The notes below the pieces were generated by a model. The model made no database searches. It was not told where the DNA came from and saw nothing but the letters and a program-made list of their open reading frames with translations. DNA of 64,000 bases from the NCBI RefSeq assembly GCF_016545825.1, contig NC_052616.1:6324001-6388000 (forward strand). Reading direction: 5' to 3'. The translations under genes and the position numbers were made by a program. This stretch comes from Eucalyptus grandis. Its lineage: Eukaryota > Streptophyta > Magnoliopsida > Myrtales > Myrtaceae. Positions within the stretch are counted from its first letter, which is position 1; each line of letters begins with the position of its first letter. Below, in pieces: positions 37,091-48,733 of this stretch.

Positions 37091-37365
37091 ACCCTCCACT
37101 CTCTCTGTCTCTCTCTCTCTCTCTCTCTCGCTGTCTCTCTCTCGCTGTCTGCTCTCCTTCACCGCCATCGTGGGATCCCAGAAGATGCCAACGAAAAGAC
37201 CCAAGACATAGACAAGGGAAAGCGGTTTCAGACTCGCAGTTCATTTACTCCACAAACCCAGATAGCAAGGCGCGGCCTTTTCCAGTCCCTGCTCCGGTCT
37301 GAAAACCGACACTTTTGAGTGAGAACCGGATCCTTTTGCGGTGTTTTGGAGGGACGGGAAGTGTA
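37091..37365 (+). promoter_or_regulatory. 5' leader of the LRR-RLK gene with CT microsatellite
   Basis: A (CT)n tract interrupted by CGCTGT occupies about 37097-37150, then about 215 bp of leader to the ATG at 37366. An in-frame TTG at 37315 precedes the ATG but adds no signal-peptide-like sequence. Confidence 0.45.
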
Positions 37366-40208
37366 ATGGGGCTCGCACGTTTGCTCCTGGTTGGCTTCGT
37401 CCTGCTCGCGCTTGGCTCGAGAGCGCTCGTGTGCGGGAATGCGGAGCTGGAGGCGCTCATGGAGATCAAGGCCTCCTTGGACCCGGAGAACAAGGTCCTC
37501 ACTTCGTGGACCAGCAATGGCGACCCCTGCGGCGGCTCGTTTGACGGGGTGGCGTGCAACGAGCATCAGAAAGTGGCGACCATCTCGCTGCAAGGGAAGC
37601 GCCTGTCGGGGAAGGTCCCTCCCGCAGTGGCTCAGCTGAAGTGCTTATCGGGCTTGTACCTGCACTACAATTCCTTGACCGGAGAGATTCCAAGAGAAAT
37701 CTCTAGTCTGACCGAGCTGACAGATCTCTACCTCGACGTGAATAATTTAACTGGGAGTATACCTTCTGAAATTGGAAGCATGGCTAGCCTTGAAGGTGAG
37801 TTTTGTTTTTGCTTCAAGTGTTTTGAACATGCGTGCTTTGTCTTTTAGCAGATGAGATGGTTGAGACACTTTTCTTTGGCATCTAATCTTTTGATAATCT
37901 GGCTTTGATTTCTCGTTCTTTTCCTTTTCAGTGCTACAGCTATGTTGTAATCAGCTCAATGGTACTATTCCCCTGCAAATAAAATCATTGAAGAAGCTGA
38001 GCGTTCTTGCCTTGCAGCATAACAATTTTTCCGGTGAGATAATTGGCTTGGCCAATCTGCAGAGCTTAAAGAGTCTCGACTTGGCCTTTAATCGGTTTAG
38101 CGGTACGTTCCCGGTGGAAATAGCTAAGATTCCACAACTGCAGACTCTGGATGTACAAAACAATTCTCTTTCTGGATTTGTCCCTCCTGGTGAGTTCAGT
38201 TCCCCAGTCAGTGTTTTTTCTTTTCCTCTTTCAAACTATTGCTTTGACCTTTAATGATGAATTTTCCTCATTTAGCTCGTTTCCTAGAATTAACTGAAGT
38301 TTGTTCATGTATGTTGAAGCTCTGAAGAATTTGGGGGAGAGATTTAACTATCAGAATAACCCAGGTCTATGCGGATCCGGATTTCATTCTCTTAGAAATT
38401 GCAACAATTTCGGTCAGAATTTGATCCCAAAGACAGCAGACGTGAAGAAACATTGCAACCAAAGCCATTGCTCAGAACCATCGAAACTCCCACAAGCAGC
38501 TCTTGTTGCTGGGATTGTCTCTGTCACCGTCACATTGGTTGGCGCAGGACTAATAACATTCTATCGATATCGTAGAGGGAAACAAAAGATTGGTAGTACA
38601 GCTGATGCTTCTGATGGTAGGCTTAGTACCGACCAGTCAAAAGACTTATACAGCAGAAGTGCATCTCCCCTTGTCTGCCTCGAGTATTCTAGTGGATGGG
38701 ATCCTCTGGATGATGGCCGCTGTGGAAATGGATTATCCCTGCAGGCGCCTAGGTACACGTTGGAAGAAGTTGAGTCAGCGACCCAATACTTTTCGGAGGT
38801 TAATTTGTTGGGAAGAAGCACTTTTTCATCGGTCTACAAAGGCATACTAAGGGATGGGACTCTTGTGGCTATCAGGAGCATCAACGTGACGAGCTGCAAA
38901 TCAGAGGAAGTCGACTTTGTGAATGGACTGAATTTGGTAACTTCGCTAAGACATGAAAACCTCATTAGATTGAGAGGTGTTTGTTGCTCCAAGGGCAGGG
39001 GTGAATGCTTTCTTGCGTATGATTTCGCTCCCAAGGGTACCTTATCGCAATATCTTGATTTAGAAGATGGAAGCATCCAGGTTCTTGATTGGTCCACAAG
39101 GGTTTCTATCATCAAAGGAATTGCTGAGGGTAAGTCTTACTTTCTTTCAGATCTTAAAAGAGATATTTCTGGTTTTCCCTTACTCTCTGAATTAGTTGTT
39201 GGAACTTTTTTCTCTAGCTTAGTGCTTCTAAGCCTTTAAATTTGAGAAGTACCAATTATCAAGTGCATTCATGCAGTTCATCAAGTGCACTTTAAGTTTT
39301 GAACATTTACTTCTGGCCTTCTAGCTTCATGGGTAGCTTAAGTTCTTCTGAAGCCTATAATTTGCACTTGGTTTATAATTCTACAGCAGGAAAAGTTCTT
39401 GAAACATCAGTGGGATGAAATGGTTGGCCATTTCTGGGCAAAGAACTCTCTTCTTGAATTCGTTTCCTGTGCTCATTTTCCAAATGCCTGTGCTTTACAG
39501 TTTGAACTTCCTTTGAGCTTGATGCTGAATACAGATAGGTTCCGCCAGTTTCATTTTCATAGAACCAGTTTTACTGGCATTTGCATAGTATATTGCTCGA
39601 ACATCATTGTTTTGTGCTTGTGAGTGTACTCTTCCTCAAAAATTAACCTGGACGCTAAAACAAGAGTTCCCATTAAGATTAGTTCTGTCTACTCTGATTA
39701 TTATTCAATTTTTATTCGAGCAGGCATTGGATACTTGCACAACGGTGAAGGCAGCAAGCCTGCAGTTGTTCACCAAAACATTTCCGTTGAGAAGATTCTC
39801 ATTGATCAGCAGCTCAACCCACTCATAATGGATTCCGGGCTTCCAAAGCTTCTCGCCGATGATGTCATATACTCAGCTCTCAAGACTAGTGCTGCCATGG
39901 GTTATATGGCACCAGAGTACATTACAACAGGTCGTTTTACCGAGAAAAGTGATGTTTTCGCATTTGGAGTAATCATCTTCCAGATCCTCTCGGGTAAGCG
40001 ACTACTTTCCAGCTCAATGCGGTCAGCAGCAGAGTGTTGCAGTTTCGAGAACTTTATCGATAGCAATCTGAAAGGAAATTTCACTGAACCTGAGGCGGCT
40101 ATTCTTGGGAAGATCGCATTACGTTGCACCAGTGAATTGCCCGATAATAGACCCACTATTTTCAGAGTGATTGAGGAACTAAACGATTGGTCCGTCAAAC
40201 GTCAATGA
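37366..40208 (+). CDS. LRR receptor-like kinase, At5g51560-like, predicted pseudokinase
   Basis: Plasma-membrane receptor-like protein of 660 aa. Exons: 37366-37795, 37932-38189, 38320-39129, 39724-40208; all three introns are GT-AG in phase 1. Domains: signal peptide (about 1-23), LRRNT with W-T-S-NGDPC, about five LRRs (roughly 70-225), NNPGLCG cap, transmembrane helix about 289-311 then RYRRGK, and a kinase domain about 388-660. Catalytic motifs are missing: the glycine loop is GRSTFS (394-399), the VAIK lysine is Arg415 (VAIR), HRD is HQN (516-518) and DFG is DSG (536-538). Structural marks such as MAPEY and DVFAFG remain, so the domain is probably a folded scaffold signalling through partners. 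HQN is, to my knowledge, shared by this small RLK group; loss of the lysine is additional. No frameshifts are seen. Confidence 0.93.
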
Positions 40209-40567
40209 TTGTACATAGCGAATTGTCCGAAGTTGCATCCATGGAAGCACCAATTTAACTCAATGAGCTATCAAGCTCAGCGGCGACAGTGCAACGATGT
40301 ATGATGATCCCTGAAGAATTAACAGAGTAATCTTGTCCTATTGTATAACAGATTAGCTTTAGCTCATTTGTACTTTGTCTGTTCACTTGAATCATTATCA
40401 TTTTCGTTTTCCCTTTGCCATATAATGATATGATTTACTTGTAAGTCGTTACTATTTGAGTTGGTATCCTGAATTCAAACCTGGTAGAGCAGAACCATCC
40501 CATTCTCTGCAATGTCGACAAACAGCAGACACTTCTGCTCTCGACTATAACAGCCAACACCGAAAGT
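40209..40567. other. 3' UTR of LRR-RLK and short spacer
   Basis: Follows the TGA at 40206-40208. It shows T-rich sequence and no other gene. Confidence 0.4.
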
Positions 40568-40912
40568 TCAGTCACAGGCAGTATCCATATCGAAGAAGTT
40601 TCTGACCTGGAAAGTCACATCTGTCGACAGCGGCACTGCGGAAGTCCAGTCCTGGAAGGTCACATCTGTCGACAGCGATTCAGTCAGATCCATATAGTCC
40701 TCCCTGGTTCACAGGTTTCGCAACCATCTCGGGCTGAAGTACACTCGAACTTGGGATTTGCACGTTCAGGTAAGGTCTGATGAGCGTCAGCTTTGAGACC
40801 GTGAGATCTTCACGGTCATCAGAACTAAAGCATTCTTGCATCAAATACACTGCCATGTCGGCGATTCTGAACCGTCCTAAGCTGATGCGAGCTTCTGCAC
40901 TCGATCACAACG
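40568..40912 (-). pseudogene. Orphan coding fragment, family unknown
   Basis: The minus strand is coherent as protein for about 110 codons. It starts near 40912 (reading RISLGRFRIADMAVYLMQEC, with ...SKLTLIRPYLNVQI later), then after a frame slip near 40705 continues DYMDLTESLSTDVTFQDW and ends DMDTACD at a TGA (40568-40570). It carries an in-frame 45-bp duplication: CCTGGAAAGTCACATCTGTC at 40606 and CCTGGAAGGTCACATCTGTC at 40651, both giving LSTDVTFQ. The upstream side has an acceptor-like CAG near the start but no earlier exon is visible within 1 kb. It may be the last exon of a truncated gene or a captured fragment. I do not recognise the family. The reading slip suggests it is dead. Confidence 0.35.
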
Positions 40913-42181
40913 ATTACTACTGCTGCTAGTAGCATTGCATTTTGTTAATTCGCGATCTCAAGTGAAATGCCGAAGTGAGCAAATGGGCAATTGCTCTTGT
41001 TCTGCTTTTCTTCCCCCCGTTTCATGAAATTTGTTTGTATGGGGCCATAGACATGGAGGATTGGGCTGAGCAGAATGAAAGAGATCAGAAATGACATTTG
41101 CATGTATACTAACATATATCGAGATCCCTATTTGGTGTCACCCAGAAACAAAAGTTTTCCAAAATACCTTGCACAAAGTAAATTTTTTGTGTTATTATTA
41201 GTTCTATCTATCACGTCATTAATAAGGAGCATATTCGGTTATATTTTTACTTTAAATCGATCCTTGTTCATCAACCATGTTTTCAACGCCTGCTTTTGAT
41301 TCATACTGTGTTTGATCCACAACACCTAACCCAATAGCGCTCCTGCTACCTTTGGCTGTTAGGTGCTTGTTACATTGTTTAATTATATGTATATTAATCC
41401 CCCTTATAGAATTTCATGTATAATATTTTGATCTTATCCTCAAGATCAAGATCGACCAATTCTTTTTTAATCTTGCTCCCTTAATCTAGCTTTCATTTTT
41501 TTCACTTATTATGCTGCTTCAGGAGCAAGGGTTACTTACATCAAGTGACAAAATGTTAACGTACGTTCCAACACATACGTCAGTCATCTTCACAATTCAC
41601 TGCCTCACTCCCTTAGCTGTCTGTCGGTCGCCAAGAACACTAATTGGAATATAATGACCAATTGACCATCACCGCGTACACGCATAAGTATACGATACGT
41701 ATGTATACGCACGTTATTTTAATAAAATGCATCACGCGAAAATAAAGAAAAGGAAGGAAGCAGTCACTTTCGGCTGGTACAGACTAATGTATTCGAGGGA
41801 AAATATAAAAAGATGCACCAGCTTTTTTTCGACGCAAGGCATGAAAGATTAGTGGAGCTTATGTCTGCATTATCACCGCTTTTGGGATTGTTTATCATCG
41901 CCCGTTCAAGCAAATCTCAATACTCGATAAGCAAAGTCAAACCCTTATCAGGTAAACCAAGCAGCTAACGATGGTGCGCCTTAAAGAAGAATTTTATAAG
42001 CTCAGCAATATAAACATATCCAAATTGTCGTATTCATGATAAGTTCAGCAGATTCCATCACCAGATATCAACATATAATTTGGTCTAAAGAAATATATAC
42101 ATCTTTCTTTAATTGTATGGTCGGCACCTTCTCTTTTTCAAGTTTCATTCTTGTGCAAGCATATTTGATCGTTACAACATG
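40913..42181. other. AT-rich intergenic
   Basis: No gene or repeat boundary recognised. The frame 41075-41299 lacks any domain. Confidence 0.4.
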
Positions 42182-42660
42182 ATGTGGAAGCTATCCGGAT
42201 CTTGTAATTAAATTAGCACGAAATAACCAAGGAAATAAACAAAGAACAATCAAAAGATATGAGAGATTTACATGATTTGATCCAAGGGTCAAAACCTACT
42301 TCATGGGGAGAGTTAATAATAAATAATTCACTAATCACTAGGAGAATCACATAGTTATAATCATTCATATACTCGAGTGTTTTTCAAATCCAGATTAAGC
42401 TTAGAGAGAACCCACAATTATAATATTATAGTCTCTCATAGAGAACTCACTCAAAAAACTCACAGAGAGAAAATCTAATACTCCTCTTGTTTGTCTTGTT
42501 GTATATGATATCATAGTAGAATATATATAAAAGAAGAATATGTATATATGTGTGTATATGTGTGTGCGCGCGTGTATTTTTTGTATTCAAAAGAGGAACT
42601 TTTTTTTAGGAAATCTACTTTAATTAGAAAACTAGCTCAAAGTAGAGACATATTCTCAAC
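42182..42660 (-). repeat. Left-hand (3') LTR of the copia element
   Basis: The inner boundary is clear from the junction TCTCAACA followed by ATCTCCACCTT, which on the minus strand is polypurine tract then TGTTGAGA. The outer end is less certain because the first ~40 bases match the other LTR poorly. Confidence 0.7.
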
Positions 42661-45101
42661 AATCTCCACCTTAGCTCGATGTTAGAGCCAAGTCATAATG
42701 GTCATTATCCATCTATACTCTCTTAATGCTTAACTATCACAAACATTTATCAAGCCCAAGTAAAGTTTGAACTTGTCCAGAGGAATGAAGTTGCTCTGTA
42801 GGATTCTTCACCATAAGAAACTTCTTTACAATTGCATCTTCTTTTGATGTGTTAATTCTAACATAGAAATTTCGATCACCAATAATTAATTCTCCGGTGA
42901 TATCTCTAATCCCTATCGAACATCACATCGACCGAATGTCCAACGCCAACATCAATAACCAAGTCATTGGACCACACCACCTCTTCAACTCCTTTGTTAG
43001 TCACCATGTCTCTTAATGACGTATTCCAAAACACAACATAACAAATAGAAGTGAAGCATAACTTCTCATTAATCAATCATCTTTATTGGTTCTTTGCATG
43101 ACTAGGGTTCACAAACCCAATTATTTCCATGTTACCTTAGCAACATCCACTGAAACATACCCCAACATCAGTCATCCCCAATAAAATTAGGAGGATCCAC
43201 TTCACAACATCATCATGCATGCCTAGATTAGTCGTATTGCCTCGACACTTTTCCAACATAACTCCTCTAGACCATTCATAATACTCCAGCGGTCTGCACT
43301 CTATGCATCTCCCAACCTGTAGTTGTCTTTGCTGCAACCAAATTATCTATTTCAATATTTGCATACAATTTCGCTTTATATCATCCACCTCCACTGAACG
43401 CCTTGAAGCTCCATCAACTATGACCTTGGAACAATTATTAGCTAGTATGGAATAGCGATTTTGCAGACATTGTTACATCTATCGTACTCTAAACATCTTT
43501 AACCTCTCCTTGAAGCTCAACTTGTTTTCAAACGCTGTCCAGATCTTTCTTTGGAATTGATCCCTCACTCCTCTTTTGAAACAAGCAGATTTATCAAAGG
43601 TAACCTCTCTATTATACATAAAACTAGGTGAATCTTCTTTAGTGCAACATAATATGTATCCCTTCACCCCACATGCATAACCTAGAAATGCACACTTCCT
43701 TGTCTTGGCTCTAGTGCGTCATCACTCACATGAGCATTAGCAATGCAATTGAACATTCCCACTCAGTTTAATAAACAAACTATCCTGACCACATATCCTC
43801 AAGAGTTTTTCAATCAATTGTTGGTAATGATGATCTATTCACTAACCAACAAGCGGTATTTACTACTTCAGCCTAGTCTAGCATTTGATACTAAAGAGTG
43901 ATCTCTATTCAATATAATTCTATTCATTTGTTATGCAATTTCGTTCGGTTGTGATGTGTTTGCCATGCGTACTTGGCACCACCCTTGGACAAAACTTGAG
44001 AAGGTCCCCATAAGTCTAAATGCACATAGTCTACAATCTCTGAGTTACGGTGAATTGCCATATGGAGCAGCACTCTCTGTTGACTAACCATGTCGCCGTT
44101 CTCAAAGAAGTCCAACTTCTCAATTCAAGGGCCACCCAATAAACTCCTCTAACTTAGAACAAATCATCTCCCTCTCATTCATGTGTCCAAGTTTTACATG
44201 CTAGAACCGTGTTGTGTCTTGACTTGAAGCATTAAAGAATCTAGTAAATGAGCCAAAAACTGTCATTCCTTAAAGGACATACAACTTGCAGTTTTTCTTC
44301 CCTTGCATCATAGTAAGCACACCTCAAGAGACCTTTAAAATTCCAACTTCAATGGAGATTCTTGTATTCGAACTTGTTGAGAGCACTCAATGAGATAAGA
44401 TTATATTTCAACTCTAGGTACATGCCTTACTTTAGTCAGTGTTCTCACCACTCTGCCGTGTCTCTTAATTCGATTGTTCCAATCCCTACTACTTCATAAG
44501 CAGCATGGTTTCCATAAGCACCTACTCTTTGCGCACTGATGGGTAGTAAACCAGTGTCTATGAGAAGTCCCATGATAAAAACATTTGAAATCAAACACCC
44601 CAATCATCACCTGATGAACTCGCCGTGACTATTAATATAACATCAATATCAATAAAACTATTATCTGTAGTGGTAAAAGTATTATAATCACATGTAAACT
44701 TCACCCTAACTCCTTCACCCTTGTACTTCGGACGATCTCTCCTGTAATGACCTACTTCATTACAATGATAAAATTGACGATTCCAAACATTGGACCTCGA
44801 TTTAGAATAGCTCTTCCATCTGCTACCTCTAAACTCTCTTCATTCGTCTCTACCTCAAATAACCAAACCTTGCATCATATATTGCACTAAGTTATTTTCT
44901 CGTGACTTCTTTTGCCACTCCTATGAAGAATAATAAAGAACATGAAATATATATACAGTTTGGTCCGAGTGTCTATACCTACTCTATGGGGAGAGCCAGC
45001 AATAAATAATCAACTAATCAATAAAAGAATTATAGAACTACAATCATTTACACGCTCGAATATTTTCCAAACCTAGATTAAGCCCAAATAAAACCCATAA
45101 G

Positions 45102-45293
45102 TATTATCTCATAGTGTTTTTTTTTTTTTTTTTTTTTTTTTGGTAAAGGAAATCTAGAGATATTTTGGAAAACCTTTCTTTGAAACTTCTTGTATATAAG
45201 GCAAGAAATCCAATCAATTGCCACTAGCCGTTACATGTATATTGTCTCATTCCTAGCCATTTGACAAAACATATCTATTATCTCATAGTGTTT
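45102..45293 (-). mobile_element. Small poly(A) retroposon with 18-bp target duplication, inside the right LTR
   Basis: TATTATCTCATAGTGTTT occurs at 45102-45119 and again at 45276-45293. Between the copies is a T run (about 25 T counting the overlap) and 124 bp (45151-45274). The T run at the left means the inserted RNA was minus-strand and polyadenylated. The 124 bp match 46029-46152 with one visible difference, so the insertion is recent. It has no tRNA-like promoter boxes. It is a processed-type insertion made by LINE machinery. Confidence 0.8.
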
Positions 45294-45360
45294 CACAAAG
45301 AATTCATAGAGAGAAAACCAAATACTCCTCTTATTCTTCTCAATGTATCTATCATGGCTA

Positions 45361-46328
45361 GATCTATCACCTACAGGAGGGATGAATAGGTATTACAGAA
45401 ATTAAAAATTTAAACTAATATTGCTAAGGTGCAACTTCTGATGATAGAGTATGTAGAGGTCCAATCTTATCAGTGTGCAATTAAATTTATTGCAAATAAA
45501 ATAAAGATAGTAAGGGATAAAAAATTATATATAAAAGATTATAGTGGTTCGACTTTTATAAGTCTATGTCCACTTTCCCACATTGACAACTTATTGGTTG
45601 GATTCCACTATATGAACCAATCAAAGATTGCAAGATCTAAGCAATTAAAACTCAAGCTCATGTGAACAAATCCTCACACTCTTTCAATATCTATACAATT
45701 ACACAATATTGCTCACAAAGATTAATATATTTGATCGGAAACACTCTAAGCTTTGATTCTCTCGTATTACCATAATCCTTTAAGCTTCAAGACCTCCTTT
45801 TAGACTCCTCCTTATCCAAGCTGACCGTTTGACATATCTTCAAGAGGATTATCTAACCAATCTACCAATTGGCCTAGATCTTGCTTTTAAGATCTAATCG
45901 CTTTAAGGTTGCCGATGATGAAGCTTCTGGTAAATTATATGGCCCAACATCAGTTTCAATTTTCATAAATCGGGTACTTCAACTTGGAAAGAATTCTTCG
46001 CCTCAAGTCTAACTATGTAGGAAATTCAAATCTAGAGATATTTTGGAAAACCTTTCTTTGAAACTTCTTGTATATAAGGCAAGAAATCCAATCAATTGCC
46101 ACTAGCCGTTACATGTATATTGTCTCATTCCTAGCCATTTGACAATACATATATAGAAGGAAATAATTAAGTCACAACTTTGGTTATGATTAATAACATC
46201 CGATCACGTTTTATTAGGTTTTCCACCTGAAAAATACTTATCATTAGAATAAAAAAAAAGTTACTCTGGATAAGTTTTATTAATCTTCAAAATTACTTGT
46301 GGAATGTTTTCTCAATAGTATCTAATAT
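45361..46328. mobile_element. Nested ~970-bp insertion in the right LTR
   Basis: The LTR sequence is interrupted between TATCATGGCT at about 45351-45360 and the same decamer at about 46329-46338, which looks like a target duplication. The content is AT-rich with no long protein. A short frame (45429-45665) shows no domain. It may be an LTR fragment or other non-autonomous element. It contains the 124-bp segment duplicated by the retroposon at 45.1-45.3 kb. Confidence 0.5.
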
Positions 46329-46430
46329 CATGGCTGAATATCATATTCCTATCCAAGATATGAACTTTTTTTAGGAAACATACTCTTATTAGGACACCTT
46401 ATCAAATTAGAGACATATTCTCAATAGAGA

Positions 46431-48508
46431 TCATTGTTGAGTAAGCTACAATGTGAAAATTTGCAAGAGTTTCAGAAATTCATGTAGTAGATAGTCTTGA
46501 GCTTTCAAAGAGAACCACCGAGCAAGAATGCAAAGTAAACCATTAAATGTACAAGACAACGAACAGCGAGTGGACCGACAAGTTGATGGAAATATGTATA
46601 TATAGGTCAACCAAAATCTCTATTAAATAAGTGAGGCGAGTATTTGAAATGAAAGGGACATAAGAAAGATGAATATCGGTAAAAAAATCAAATTGAACAA
46701 GTTGCCCTAGTTGTGGGGGAAAATACTGCCTTCATTCGACGTATAAAAGGGAATACTGTAGGGTTTCGTCTAGGTGAGTCTCCCCTCTGCAGTCTTTCAC
46801 ATGAGGTTGAAGACAAGTGAGCATTCCCAACGAGAGGCATGTGAAAACCTCACAGTATGTAACGTGAAGGGGGAGGGCTTACGAACTTTATCGGTCAACC
46901 CTTACATTATCTTTAGATATCTACAAATAAATAAAAAGGAAAACCCCTTTAGAGTTTCAATTCTAATATTCATGAAAACATAATTATAATGTTATGCCGC
47001 CTTGGCTCGCGCGTACAGATCTATCCGTACCCAATATTTTCTCTGTTCTTTGTTCTCGACGTATTTGATTTTTCTTCTCATCCTCTAATACTGAAAGACA
47101 CAGGAAAGGGCAAAAGAGAGAAGATGGAACAATATAAACCTGCATCGTCAGCGATTACGTAGATACGTTGTGGCAATCTTACTGGTCAACCAACGTGGAG
47201 GCCTACTCTCGCTTGGACTAAAATGCGATTGATAATAGAAAACAAAACAAAACAAAACATCTATCTTAATTTCGACTGATGTTTGTTTCGTACTGCGGTA
47301 GCGTTCTCCCAAATACGGACGCGACGACATCATCTTCCATTTGAAAAGTCCTCTCTCTCTCTCTCTCTCTCTCTCTTCAGTTGTTTGACCTCTTCACCTT
47401 CTGGACCTTCGTCATGCCGTGTTGCTTCGGTCCTCCTTCATCTGCTTCGCTGAAATAGCCCTAGTTTCCTCACGGAACCACGATGGAGCCATTCCTCATT
47501 GCGTAACAGTAGTTTCCACATAGAGATCATTAGCATCATCCATTTAAACTAATAGAAAGGATAAGAAGAGCAATCAAAATCTATTGGCTTGATAAGGCGG
47601 AAAAACCAGTGTCTCGGCATGCATTGAACCCACAAAGATCTCGACGATAGGTCAACATTTGGTGCTTACGGCGGTGGCCGCACTTGCTTCACATTATGCT
47701 CGCTCTTTGGTGTAGAAAAAGGTTGCTTTAAGATAAGAATTTCTTTCTAGCCCTAGGGATTAATAATGACCCTCGAGCCTCAACTCTCGAAAGGGACTTT
47801 GCGGTATTTCTCGCGAATTTCATTTTCTTCATACAAGCAAAAAAAAAAAAACACACACACACACACCCTTTATGTTGAAAAGACATGGTAAGAACAAAAT
47901 GCCAGTTATTAAAAATTCAGTCTATTTAAAGATAAAATTTAGAGTTTCGTAAGATAAGATAGATTTAACTTAATAAAGATGAGAAAATTTACATTTTTAA
48001 TTTAGAAAGAGGAAGAGGGATTTACGGAATCATCATTTGATAAGTTAGAGATTCTTATTATTTTTTAATTTCGATTTTTGTCCATCGTTTATACTTATCT
48101 CCTCAGGGAAAAAGTTGAGGTTGAAATAGTCATTCGAGTTTGTCTTGTTATACATATAGATATTGTAAGAAAAAAAAATGAAATCCTCTAAATAGAACAT
48201 GTTTCATGAAATGGTAGAAAATCAGGGAATGCGGCGAGGCCAATTTTCTATTATCTTATCACAATTCCACTAAATAATCTTCCATCAGGTTGTGGAAAGC
48301 CATGGATAGTGGACACTTTATGACCCAAGTACCTTCGTACAAATTGTCTAGTCCGTGCACCCATCATTTCCACGCCTGAAAACAATTGAATGAGGTCAAC
48401 AAAAGCTGCAACCTTTTTCTCGTCAGCAATGACGTGGGTAACCCAACAGGTTTTACGGTTAAGTTTGGTGTCCGGAAAAAAAAGGAGAAGGTGCAAAGAA
48501 AGAACCAT
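46431..48508. other. Intergenic with microsatellites
   Basis: (CT)n at about 47349-47375; an A run with (CA)n at about 47839-47868. Less AT-rich parts near 46770-46870 and 47150-47460 have no clear coding sense. Minus-strand frame 48251-48508 is unsupported. Confidence 0.4.
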
Positions 48509-48733
48509 AAAGAGATTAGAAACTAACCACTCACTGCGACTGCGGTGGCGCAGTTGGCTTGAGCTTTGTGCCTCCCACGAAAGGTGCCAAGTTCGAATCT
48601 TAGCGGCGTTACTTGGTGATTTAACCGCTGACGTGAGTGTGGTGGCCAGCTTGCGTCAGCCCCAGGTTCTTCCCGCCGACTGTCGGTTTTTGGGATTTCC
48701 TGGGTTACCAAAAAAAAAAGAGATTAGAAACTA
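48509..48733 (+). mobile_element. tRNA-derived SINE with perfect 17-bp target duplication
   Basis: AAAGAGATTAGAAACTA stands at 48509-48525 and 48717-48733. The body (48526-48716) has an RNA polymerase III box A (TGGCGCAGTTGG, about 48546-48557) and box B (AGTTCGAATCT, about 48591-48601) at tRNA-like spacing, and ends in a run of A. This is the layout of a plant tRNA-related SINE, resembling the Au SINE type. Perfect duplications mean a recent insertion. The long open frames crossing this segment on both strands are by-products of it. Confidence 0.92.

Larger units (their letters stand above)
42182..46430 (-). mobile_element. Decayed Ty1/copia LTR retrotransposon with nested insertions
   Basis: Minus-strand element. 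Its 3' LTR is about 42182-42660 and begins TGTTGAGAATATGTCTC on the minus strand, preceded by the purine tract AAGGTGGAGAT. The other LTR starts near 44930 and ends near 46430 but is split by later insertions; both share CATGGGGAGAG-like, TCACAGAGAGAAAA-like and AGAGACATATTCTCAA sequence. Internal remnants in gag-pol order on the minus strand: a zinc knuckle (about 44730-44790; YHCNEVGHYRRDRP, first Cys lost), the integrase-side YVHLDLWGPS motif (about 43980-44030) and the KGYILCC...SPSF...REVTFD stretch (about 43590-43665). Reverse transcriptase and RNase H are mostly gone (only ~0.8 kb remains there). The element cannot move by itself. Confidence 0.85.

Noticed and set aside
48540..48612. 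A tRNA gene
   Set aside because: Boxes A and B are present but the sequence continues into a SINE body with A tail and target duplication; no cloverleaf with acceptor stem was evident.
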